This document shows, one piece after another, positions 8,393 to 16,291 of a DNA stretch of 64,000 nucleotides; within the stretch, counting starts at the first letter, position 1, and each line of letters opens with the position of its first letter. The position numbers and the translations under genes were made by a program. This DNA comes from Nocardioidaceae bacterium (GTDB lineage Bacteria; Actinomycetota; Actinomycetes; Propionibacteriales; Nocardioidaceae): the NCBI GenBank assembly GCA_020636935.1, contig JACJWW010000001.1, positions 147,426 to 211,425 on the forward strand, given 5' to 3'. The notes beneath the pieces are model-generated. The model was not told where the DNA came from, did not search any database, and was given only the letters and a program-made list of their open reading frames with translations.

Positions 8393-9963
8393 GTGCGGAA
8401 CACCCCGAATCGTTCGGTGCCCTTGACCGGCACATTGTTGATGACTGAAAGGCAGATGCCGAGGATGGTGCGGGTGTCTCGCGGGTCGATCACGCCATCG
8501 TCGTACAACATGCCGGACAGGAAGAAGGGCAGCGACTGCTCCTCGACAGCCTGCTCGATGAAGGCCCGCATCGAGGCGTCGCCTTCCTCGTCGTACTCCT
8601 TGCCCTTGGACTCTGCTGCGGCCCGGGCCACGATGCTGAGTACGCCGGCCAACTGCGCTGGCCCCATCACTGCGGATTTGGCGCTGGGCCAGGTGAACAA
8701 GAAGCGGGGGTCATAGGCGCGGCCGTTCATGCCGTAGTTGCCGGCCCCGTAGGAGGCACCCATGATCACCGAGATGTGGGGTACGGCGGAGTTGCTGACC
8801 GCGTTGATCATCTGGGCGCCGTGCTTGATGATCCCGCCCTGCTCGTATTCCTTGCCGACCATGTAGCCGGTGGTGTTGTGCAAGAAGAGCAGCGGACAGT
8901 CAATCTGGTTGGCCAACTGGATGAACTGCGTGGCCTTTTGGGCTTCTTCGCTGAACAGCACCCCTTGGGCGTTGGCCAAGATGCCGACTTGGTGGCCGTG
9001 GATCTTGGCCCACCCGGTGACCAGCGAGCTGCCGTAGAGCGGCTTGAACTCATCAAAAACCGCTCCGTTGTGCTCACTGACTCCGTCAGCGATAAGGGAG
9101 ATCACCTCGCGTGGGTCGAAAGGCTCCTTGAGGTCTTCAGGGATCAGGTCGAGGAGCTCTTCGACATCGCCGGCGGGTTCGGCGTAAGCCACCGGCTCAG
9201 GCTTGGGTGCGACCCGGTCGCGGTTGAGGCGGGCGATGATCCTTCGCCCGATCCGCAGCGCGTCGTACTCATCCTCTGCGAGATAGTCGGCCAACCCGGA
9301 GGTGCGGGCGTGCATCTCGGCACCGCCGAGCTCCTCATCATCGGACTCCTCGCCAGTGGCCATCTTGACCAGCGGCGGGCCGCCGAGGAAGACCTTGGCG
9401 CCCTCTTTGACCATCACCGTGTAGTCGCTCATGCCGGGGATGTAGGCGCCACCGGCGGTGGAGTTGCCGAAGACCAAAGCGATCGTGGGCTGCTTGGCGG
9501 CAGAGGCTCTGGTGAGATCGCGGAAAAGTTTGCCGCCGGGGATGAAGATCTCCTTTTGAGTGGGCAGATCGGCACCCCCAGACTCAACAAGCGCGATCGT
9601 GGGAAGGTTGTTTTCGGTGGCAATCTGCGCTGCCCGGAAGACCTTCTTGACCGTCCAGGGATTGGAGGCGCCGCCCTTGACCGTGGGGTCATTGGCGGTG
9701 ATCAGGCACTCGACTCCCTCGACCACACCGATGCCGGTGACGACCGATGCGCCGACGGTGAAGTCGGAACCCCATCCGGCCAGCGGGGAGAGTTCGAGGA
9801 AGGCAGTGCCGGGGTCGAGCAGCAGTTCGATCCGCTCGCGAGCCAAGAGTTTGCCGCGCTTGCGGTGCCGTTCGATGTATTTCTCACCGCCTCCGGCGAC
9901 CGCCAACGCGTGCTGCTCATCAAGCTCGTCGATCTTGGCGAGCATGGATTCTCGTCTACTCAT
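8389..9963 (-). CDS. accD2: Acyl-CoA carboxylase beta subunit (carboxyltransferase)
   Basis: 524 residues with the two crotonase-like carboxyltransferase halves. Oxyanion-hole glycine motifs are FGNSTAGGAYIPGMSD in the N-half and GASYGAGNYGMNGRAYDP in the C-half. The motif ESGGADLPTQ and the FLFTWPSAK segment separate it from the methylcrotonyl-CoA type beta subunit encoded at 19915-21507, so the two carboxylases in this window should have different substrates. A branched or terpenoid enoyl-CoA is suggested by the AtuA neighbour; propionyl-type acids cannot be excluded. 4-base overlaps on both sides. Confidence 0.88.
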   Translation of the reverse strand: MSRRESMLAKIDELDEQHALAVAGGGEKYIERHRKRGKLLARERIELLLDPGTAFLELSPLAGWGSDFTVGASVVTGIGVVEGVECLITANDPTVKGGASNPWTVKKVFRAAQIATENNLPTIALVESGGADLPTQKEIFIPGGKLFRDLTRASAAKQPTIALVFGNSTAGGAYIPGMSDYTVMVKEGAKVFLGGPPLVKMATGEESDDEELGGAEMHARTSGLADYLAEDEYDALRIGRRIIARLNRDRVAPKPEPVAYAEPAGDVEELLDLIPEDLKEPFDPREVISLIADGVSEHNGAVFDEFKPLYGSSLVTGWAKIHGHQVGILANAQGVLFSEEAQKATQFIQLANQIDCPLLFLHNTTGYMVGKEYEQGGIIKHGAQMINAVSNSAVPHISVIMGASYGAGNYGMNGRAYDPRFLFTWPSAKSAVMGPAQLAGVLSIVARAAAESKGKEYDEEGDASMRAFIEQAVEEQSLPFFLSGMLYDDGVIDPRDTRTILGICLSVINNVPVKGTERFGVFRT

Positions 9964-11096
9964 GCGGCGTACCCCAATAGTCGTGCGGCCAGGTCTGCGA
10001 GTACTTCGTCGGCGCCGCCCCCGATGGGCAGCAGTCGGGCGTCGCGATAGTCACGCTCCACCTCGGTGCCGAGCATGTAGCCGGTACCGCCGTGCAGTTG
10101 CACGGCCTGGTCGACCACATAAGAACAGGCATTGACCGCTGTCTGCTTGGCCAAGCAGGCCTCGGCGATCACCATTTCGCCGGCATCGTGGCGGCGCATC
10201 ACTTCGCGGGTATAAGTTCGAGCCACCTCGATCTGACGGTGCATCTCAACCAGTTTTTGTTGCACGACCGGGCGGGTGATCAGCGGTTCGCCGAAGGTCT
10301 TGCGTTCGCGGGCGTACGCCGTGGTCGTGGCCAGCGCCCGGGTGGCGATGCCATAGCCGTGTACGGCGAGGGCGATCCTTTCGATCACGAATTGTTCGGC
10401 GATCATCACGAAGCCATTGCCTTCTTGGCCCACGAGATTCGTGACCGGCACCCGGCAGTCGGTGAAGGACAGGGCGGCCGTGTCGGAGCAACGCCAACCC
10501 ATCTTCTCCAAAGAGCGATCGACATTGAAGCCGGGTGTGTCCTTGTCGATGATCAGCAGTGAGAGGCCCTTGTGCCCGGGCTCGCCAGTGCGCACAGCCG
10601 TGGTCACGAAGTCGGCCCGGATGCCGCTGGTGATGAACATCTTGGCGCCGTTGACGACATAGTGGTCGCCGTCACGCACGGCAGTCGTGGTGATGCCGGC
10701 AACATCTGACCCACCACCTGGCTCGGTGATGCCCAGTGCCCCGATCTTCTCCCCCGACAGCGTCGGCTTGACGTAGTTGTCGATCTGCTCTGCGGAGCCG
10801 TTGGCCACGATGTGTGGCAGTGCGATGCCGCTGGTGAACAAAGCCGCACCTAGACCCGAGGAGGCACCCGCCTCGAAGAAGGCTTCCTGCATGAGTACGA
10901 CGTCGAGCCCACTACCACCGCTGCCACCGACTTCTTCGGGGAATCCCAGCCCGAGCAGGCCAGCCGCGGCCGCCTCGCCGTGCAGACTGCGCGGCACCAT
11001 CTCGTCGCGCTCCCACTGGTCGAGGTGGCCCGCGACATGACGTCGTACGAACTCTCGGGTGGTCTCCTGCAGTGCTCGTTGTTCGTCAGTGATCAA
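9960..11096 (-). CDS. Acyl-CoA dehydrogenase (FadE13-like)
   Basis: 378 residues. FAD/substrate motif LGITEPGGGSDVAGI, C-terminal motif LHGGTGYMLGTEVERDYRDAR. The usual late Glu (EGT) is missing and replaced by GGGADE, while FVIERIALA supplies a Glu at the isovaleryl/long-chain position. It is the second dehydrogenase of the same operon, which suggests successive oxidations of one substrate before and after carboxylation, or two oligomeric partners. It overlaps its neighbours by 4 bases at each end. Confidence 0.88.
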   Translation of the reverse strand: MITDEQRALQETTREFVRRHVAGHLDQWERDEMVPRSLHGEAAAAGLLGLGFPEEVGGSGGSGLDVVLMQEAFFEAGASSGLGAALFTSGIALPHIVANGSAEQIDNYVKPTLSGEKIGALGITEPGGGSDVAGITTTAVRDGDHYVVNGAKMFITSGIRADFVTTAVRTGEPGHKGLSLLIIDKDTPGFNVDRSLEKMGWRCSDTAALSFTDCRVPVTNLVGQEGNGFVMIAEQFVIERIALAVHGYGIATRALATTTAYARERKTFGEPLITRPVVQQKLVEMHRQIEVARTYTREVMRRHDAGEMVIAEACLAKQTAVNACSYVVDQAVQLHGGTGYMLGTEVERDYRDARLLPIGGGADEVLADLAARLLGYAA

Positions 11097-12832
11097 AGCA
11101 ACTCCTCCGGGATGTCAACCTTGCGGGCCCGCACCCACTCCCCCAGGCCCTTGGCTTGAGGGTCGAAGCGAGTGGTTGCGGCCACACCGTCGCCCAAGAG
11201 GCGGCGGATCAAGACATTGACTCCACACAGATTGGGCAACGCGAAGATCTCGATGTCGAGGCCCTTGGCCTCAGGCACAAGTTGGCGCACCCGCTCGACG
11301 GTCATGAACTCGCGCAACCAAGCGGCCCGCTCTGCCTGCTTGTCGCCCTGCCCCACCCACAGACCGATATTGGCGTCGCCGCCCTTGTCACCGGATCGGG
11401 CTTGCACGATGGTGCCCAGCGGCACCCAGTTGGTGGGCCCGTCAAACTCATCGATCACGCCTGCTGGCGGCGGCAGCACCGGCTCGTCCTGCTCCGCGAA
11501 GGCGGCGGTCTCGATGACCTCCACCGAGCCATCGGGCAGGTGCACTGACTCAACGACCTCGCCGCGGTCGATGTATTCAGGACGGTAGATGCCATATGGC
11601 GCCGCATTGGTCGGGGGGCTGGTCATGCTGAAGCCCGGATAGCTGGCCAACGCCAACTCCACACAGGCTGAGCTGAAGGCACGCCCGACCTTGTTGGCGT
11701 CTGAGTCCTTGGCGACCACCCGCAAGATCGCTGAGGCGCCTTGTTCGGTGTCAGCATCGGCGATCGGATTGCCGCCCAAGCTCCAGGTCAATGACTCGGG
11801 CGGGTCGGCAGAGAGGCTCTGCTCCAGTTGCGCCCTGACCCAGTCGGCCTTCTCGGCGATATTGAGCCCGGTCAAGATGAACTCCATGGCATTGCGGAAG
11901 CCACCCAACTCGTTGGTGCAGACCTTGAGTCGTTCGGGCGGCGCCGCGCCGATCACACCTGAGACCAACACCCGATCTGGCCCCTGCTGGGCCAACTCCA
12001 CCGAAGTCAGATCGACGGTCACATCAGGGCCAAGATAGAGCGCTGACTGCACTTCGTAGAGGAGTTGGGCGCTCAACGTGTCGACGCTGACCAGGCCGCC
12101 GGTGCCTTCGTGCTTGGTGATCACGCAGGCACCATTGGCTGCGATCTCCGCGATCGGGAAGCCCAGCGGCTGCCCATCGCGTGGCAATTGCATGAAGCCG
12201 GAGAAGTTGCCGCCACAGGCTTGGGTGCCGCATTCGATGATGTGCCCGGCGATCACGGCGCCAGCGAGTTCGTCGTACGACGTGCGCCCCCAGCCGTGGT
12301 GGTGGATAGCCGGCCCGACCACGACCGATGCATCGGTGACCCGGCCGGTGACGACGATGTCGGCGCCCGCATCTAGAGCGCGGGCGATGCCGAAGCCACC
12401 CAGATAGGCATTGGCGGTGAGGGCATTGGGGAAGCCGAGCTCAGCTGCCCTGGCCAAGACGTCATCGCCATCGACATAGGCGATCTTGGGGGCCAAGCCC
12501 AGCTCATCGGCGACCGACTGGAGCCGCTCGGCCAGGCCCGCCGGGTTGAGCCCCCCAGCATTGCTGACGATCTTGACGCCCTTGTCGAGGGCGGTGCCCA
12601 TCGAGCCTTCCATCTGCCTCAGGAAGGTCTTCGCATAGCCGAGTGACGGGTCTTTCATCCGGTCCTTGCCGAGGATGAGCATGGTCAGTTCGGCGAGATA
12701 GTCACCGGTGAGGTAGTCGAGTTTGCCTCCTTTGAGCATCTCGGCCATGGCGCTGATCCGGTCTCCGTAGAAGCCGCTGCAGTTGCCGATGATCACCGGG
12801 GGCCTGCTCCCCGAGATTGGCTGGTCACTCAT
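11093..12832 (-). CDS. AtuA/DUF1446-family protein (acyclic terpene utilisation type)
   Basis: About 579 residues. The N-terminal two thirds match the AtuA (DUF1446) family (start IIGNCSGFYGDR, then VTGRVTDASVVVGP and HIIECGTQACGGN), and the last 110 residues form the small AtuA-like C-terminal domain (ARSGDKGGDANIGL). AtuA-family genes accompany geranyl-CoA or isoprenoid acid degradation in Pseudomonas, but the biochemical role of the protein is unresolved. The ATG at 12832 is preferred because it makes a 4-base overlap with the upstream gene; the longer frame to 12901 would run inside that gene. In M. tuberculosis the same place holds Rv0976c, from memory. Confidence 0.82.
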   Translation of the reverse strand: MSDQPISGSRPPVIIGNCSGFYGDRISAMAEMLKGGKLDYLTGDYLAELTMLILGKDRMKDPSLGYAKTFLRQMEGSMGTALDKGVKIVSNAGGLNPAGLAERLQSVADELGLAPKIAYVDGDDVLARAAELGFPNALTANAYLGGFGIARALDAGADIVVTGRVTDASVVVGPAIHHHGWGRTSYDELAGAVIAGHIIECGTQACGGNFSGFMQLPRDGQPLGFPIAEIAANGACVITKHEGTGGLVSVDTLSAQLLYEVQSALYLGPDVTVDLTSVELAQQGPDRVLVSGVIGAAPPERLKVCTNELGGFRNAMEFILTGLNIAEKADWVRAQLEQSLSADPPESLTWSLGGNPIADADTEQGASAILRVVAKDSDANKVGRAFSSACVELALASYPGFSMTSPPTNAAPYGIYRPEYIDRGEVVESVHLPDGSVEVIETAAFAEQDEPVLPPPAGVIDEFDGPTNWVPLGTIVQARSGDKGGDANIGLWVGQGDKQAERAAWLREFMTVERVRQLVPEAKGLDIEIFALPNLCGVNVLIRRLLGDGVAATTRFDPQAKGLGEWVRARKVDIPEELL

Positions 12833-13626
12833 TGCGATCCTTCCTTCGGTTGGCGCCCCGATCCTGACGGCCCGGCGAATGCTTGGGCGATCTCGAGCCA
12901 TCTAGACGCTTCCTCGCCCTTGGCGACAAGGTCGGTGTCGGATCGGTGGACTCTATGGGTTACGAGCATCGCGAAGTCTTGGGCAGACCCGGTCACGCTC
13001 TGGTCGACATCCTCGGGTCCCCATGCCCACTTCTCGCCGCTTGGCGAGGTGAGTACGACGTGAAACTCACCTTGTGGCACTGGCAGTTCGCGGGAGGCAA
13101 ATGAGTAGTTGCGGGTGCGTACTCCTAGGTGGCACACGTGCTTGACCCGGTCGGTAGGGGCCAGCACCACTCCCAACGCGTCGGCAACATCAAGGCCATG
13201 TGCCCAGGTCTCCATGAACCTGGCCGTGGCCATCGAGGTCGGACTCATCGGTGGGCCAAACCAAGGCAACTTCTCACCCTCAGGCACTCCGCGGAGCACT
13301 TCGGCCAAGATCGGCCGGGCGGCCCGCCAACGCTCAAGCAGCAACACGGAGTCGAGCGCGGCCACCTTGAAGGCCATCGCATCAACGAAACCCTCCGGGT
13401 CGCCGAGCGCTTCGAGTACGACACCATCCCAGGCAGTCTCGTCGACGGCTGCCTTGACAGCTGTCTCATCTGTCCAGGCCAAGTGCGCGATAGTGGTGGC
13501 GATATCCCAGCCTTGTGCCGGGGTCGCCTGGCGCCAGGCATCAGGGGACAGGTCAGCGACGAGGGAGTCGAGCTGGTCTCCCTCTGCAGCCAGATCCGCA
13601 AGCACTCCTTCGAGTACGGCGTTCAT
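12829..13626 (-). CDS. TIGR03084-type DinB/mycothiol-isomerase-like protein
   Basis: 265 residues. The N-terminal half has the four-helix DinB/maleylpyruvate-isomerase-like pattern (TPAQGWDIATTIAHLAWTD, and ARFMETWAHGLDVADAL with a likely metal His), and the protein resembles the actinobacterial TIGR03084 group. The His residues at HLAW and WAHG are candidate metal ligands. Function is unknown. In this cluster it sits between the TetR gene and atuA with 4-base overlaps on both sides, so its role must be linked to the acyl-CoA pathway. A thiol-dependent (mycothiol) step is a reasonable guess only. Confidence 0.75.
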   Translation of the reverse strand: MNAVLEGVLADLAAEGDQLDSLVADLSPDAWRQATPAQGWDIATTIAHLAWTDETAVKAAVDETAWDGVVLEALGDPEGFVDAMAFKVAALDSVLLLERWRAARPILAEVLRGVPEGEKLPWFGPPMSPTSMATARFMETWAHGLDVADALGVVLAPTDRVKHVCHLGVRTRNYSFASRELPVPQGEFHVVLTSPSGEKWAWGPEDVDQSVTGSAQDFAMLVTHRVHRSDTDLVAKGEEASRWLEIAQAFAGPSGSGRQPKEGSQ

Positions 13627-14222
13627 CTCTTCTCCTTCACTCGCGAGAGTTGGTCATCCAAGGTGATCGCCCAGGCATCGAGTACTCGTTTGCGCCGGGC
13701 ACTGTCGTCGGTGAGTTGGTTGGCGAGTCCGAGGCCCCTGATCAGGTCGAGCGTGGCCTGCACCAACTCGCGAGAGCCCCCGGCTGTTGCCTCGATGTCG
13801 AGTGCCTTGATCGCGATCCGATGGGCACCCCTACCGATTTGGGCTTCAAGATCAGCGACCGGGCCTAGCAGTTCTGGGTCAGTGCGGGCTGCCACCCAGA
13901 GCTCAAGGGCGGCGGTGAAAACATCGCCGGTGTAGTGCTCGGCGAACATCTCCAACAACGCCCGGGTACGCCGTTTACCTCTCGGCAGAGCAGCGGCTGC
14001 CTGCTCCAACTCATCGGCCCTACGCTCCGACAGGTGGGCCACCGCTGCCAGCACCAGAGCGTTCTTCGTCGGGAAGTGATGCAGTTGGGCTCCCCGGCTA
14101 ACTCCGGCCCGTTGGGAGACCAAGGTGGTCGAAGTGCCCGACCAGCCGTTGGTGATCAAACACTCGATCGTGGCGTCCAAGAGTCGCTCGCGCATGGCGC
14201 GGCTGCGTTCCTCTTGAGACAC
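13623..14222 (-). CDS. TetR-family repressor of the acyl-CoA cluster
   Basis: About 199 residues. The N-terminal helix-turn-helix is clear (TLVSQRAGVSRGAQLHHF); the C-terminal part is an all-helical ligand domain. I place the start at the GTG at 14222, giving the usual short lead into helix 1; GTG at 14240 or ATG at 14195 are alternatives. The frame reaching 14390 would translate through the operator and into the divergent peptidase gene, so it is rejected. It heads the eight-gene operon with a 4-base overlap to the next gene and probably represses it, relieved by an acyl-CoA. Confidence 0.82.
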   Translation of the reverse strand: MSQEERSRAMRERLLDATIECLITNGWSGTSTTLVSQRAGVSRGAQLHHFPTKNALVLAAVAHLSERRADELEQAAAALPRGKRRTRALLEMFAEHYTGDVFTAALELWVAARTDPELLGPVADLEAQIGRGAHRIAIKALDIEATAGGSRELVQATLDLIRGLGLANQLTDDSARRKRVLDAWAITLDDQLSRVKEKR

Positions 14223-14262
14223 GCGTACGGCGGCTGGCACCGGCCCAGCATGGCCGACCCAC

Positions 14263-14286
14263 AACAAACAGTCAAGACTGCTTGTT
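14263..14286. promoter_or_regulatory. Putative TetR operator, 24-bp palindrome
   Basis: Two 11-base half-sites, AACAAACAGTC and GACTGCTTGTT, separated by AA; 10 of 11 positions are complementary. It lies in the gap between the TetR gene start and the divergent M13 peptidase gene, where an autoregulatory site is expected. Both directions could be controlled. Confidence 0.6.
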
Positions 14287-14338
14287 TGTTTTTGTGATGG
14301 GCGAGTCTCCCCATTGGCAGTTGGGTAGATTGCTCCGT

Positions 14339-16291
14339 GTGACGATTCTCGATGATGCTCGTGAGGGCATGGACACCAATATCCGCCCACAAGATGACCT
14401 ATTCGGCCACGTCAATGGAACTTGGCTCAAGACTTGCGAAATCCCCAGCGATCGCTCCAGTTGGGGCCCCTTCGTGACCCTTGCCGATGAGGCCGAGAAG
14501 CAGGTCAAAGAGATCATCGAGGCCTGCGCCTCCGGCGAGATCACCGGTGACGATGCGGTCAAGATCGGCGACCTGTTCGCCAGTTTCATGGACGAGGATC
14601 GCGTAAACGCACTGGGCGCCGACCCGGTCCGGCCGCGGCTGGCACAGATCGAAGCACTCACCAGCAAGGGCGAGTTGGGGGCCTTCCTCGGCGCCTTCGA
14701 GCGCGACGGTGGCGGCGGCATCTTCGGCTCCTATATCGACACCGACGACCGCAACTCCGATCGCTATCTGGTCAACGTGCTGCAGGGCGGCATCGGCCTG
14801 CCGGATGAGTCCTACTACCGCGATGACAAATTCGCCGAGATTCGCGACAAGTACCTCGCCTACCTCGAGAAGATGTTCGACCTCGCCGGGCTCGCCGAGC
14901 CCGCTGCACAAGCCAAACGAGTCTTCGACTTGGAGACCCGACTCGCAGCAGGTCACTGGGAACGGGCCGAGACCCGCGATGTGATCAAGACCTACAACCT
15001 GCACTCCTACGACGAGTTGAAGGCACTGCTGCCCGCCTTCAATTTCGACGAGTACGTCGCCACGATCGGCGGAAACACCACCACCCTGGCTGAGGTGATC
15101 GTGCGGCAGCCGTCATATCTCACCCATCTTCAGACTGTGCTTGAAGACTCCGATCTGGCTGATTGGCAGTCCTTCCTGAGCATCCGCACGATCCGCAGCG
15201 CGGCGGCGTACCTGTCTGAGCCTTTCGTGGAGGCCAATTTCGACTTCTACGGCCGCACTCTGGCGGGGACTCCGCAGATGCGGGCCCGCTGGAAGCGTGG
15301 CGTCGGCTTCGTGCAGGGCGCGATCGGTGAGGCTGTCGGCAAGGAATACGTCGCCCGGCACTTCCCGCCGAAGTCGAAGGCGATGATGGACGAGCTAGTC
15401 GCCAACCTGCTTGAGGCATACCGGGTCTCAATCAGTGCCCTGGACTGGATGGGCGAGGAGACCAAACAACGCGCCTACGACAAGCTCGACACCTTCCGCC
15501 CCAAGATCGGCTATCCCGACAAGTTCCGTGACTACTCCAAACTCAAGGTCGACTCGGGCGACTTGATCGGCAATGTCTGGGCGACCACTGCCTTTGAGAC
15601 CGACCGCGAACTCGCCAAGATCGGCTCACCCGTAGACCGCGACGAGTGGTTCATGCTCCCTCAGACCGTCAACGCCTACTACAACCCCGGCACCAACGAG
15701 ATCTGCTTCCCGGCAGGCATCCTGCAAAAACCCTTCTTCGACCCCGAGGCTGACCCCGCCGAAAACTACGGCGGTATCGGCGCGGTGATCGGCCACGAAA
15801 TCGGGCACGGCTTCGACGACCAAGGTGCGCAGTACGACGGAGCCGGCAACCTCAACGACTGGTGGACCGCCGACGACAAGGCAGCCTTCGAGGTGAAGAG
15901 CAAGGCCTTGATCGAACAATACGACGGATTCGAGCCGCGCAATCTGCCCGGCGAAAAGGTCAACGGCGCCCTGACCGTCGGTGAGAATATCGGCGACCTG
16001 GGAGGCCTCACCATCGCCTACAAGGCCTATGAGATCTCCTTGGGTGATCAACCCGTGCCGGAGCGTGACGGACTCTCGGGTCATCAACGTCTCTTCATGA
16101 ACTGGGCCTATGCCTGGCGCACCAAGGTGCGCGATGAGTTGGCCCAGCAGTATCTAGCGACCGATCCACACAGCCCGGCTGAGTTCAGGGCCAATATCGT
16201 GCGCAATTTGGACGAATTCCACGAAGCCTTTGCCACCACACCTGGCGATGGACTGTGGCTAGGGCACGAGGATCGCGTCCGGATCTGGTGA
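14339..16291 (+). CDS. M13-family (neprilysin/PepO-like) zinc metallopeptidase
   Basis: About 650 residues, typical for M13. The active site is intact: NAYYNPGTNEICFPAGIL (substrate-binding NAxY), VIGHEIGHGFDDQG (HExxH, His at about residue 486) and GENIGDLGG (third zinc ligand Glu and the ExxxD pair). No signal peptide or transmembrane segment is seen, so it is probably cytosolic, as in other actinobacteria, and cleaves short peptides. The GTG at 14339 matches the normal start of the family; the ATG at 14282 would overlap the palindrome region and add residues unlike the family. Confidence 0.9.
   Translation: MTILDDAREGMDTNIRPQDDLFGHVNGTWLKTCEIPSDRSSWGPFVTLADEAEKQVKEIIEACASGEITGDDAVKIGDLFASFMDEDRVNALGADPVRPRLAQIEALTSKGELGAFLGAFERDGGGGIFGSYIDTDDRNSDRYLVNVLQGGIGLPDESYYRDDKFAEIRDKYLAYLEKMFDLAGLAEPAAQAKRVFDLETRLAAGHWERAETRDVIKTYNLHSYDELKALLPAFNFDEYVATIGGNTTTLAEVIVRQPSYLTHLQTVLEDSDLADWQSFLSIRTIRSAAAYLSEPFVEANFDFYGRTLAGTPQMRARWKRGVGFVQGAIGEAVGKEYVARHFPPKSKAMMDELVANLLEAYRVSISALDWMGEETKQRAYDKLDTFRPKIGYPDKFRDYSKLKVDSGDLIGNVWATTAFETDRELAKIGSPVDRDEWFMLPQTVNAYYNPGTNEICFPAGILQKPFFDPEADPAENYGGIGAVIGHEIGHGFDDQGAQYDGAGNLNDWWTADDKAAFEVKSKALIEQYDGFEPRNLPGEKVNGALTVGENIGDLGGLTIAYKAYEISLGDQPVPERDGLSGHQRLFMNWAYAWRTKVRDELAQQYLATDPHSPAEFRANIVRNLDEFHEAFATTPGDGLWLGHEDRVRIW

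Noticed and set aside
7361..10050. Long plus-strand frames opposite the carboxylase genes (451 and 424 codons)
   Set aside because: High-GC shadow frames antisense to well-recognised accA2 and accD2 sequence; no family resemblance and no ribosome sites.
14223..14390. Upstream extension of the TetR gene
   Set aside because: It would translate the operator palindrome and overlap the divergent peptidase start; composition is unlike a TetR N-terminus.
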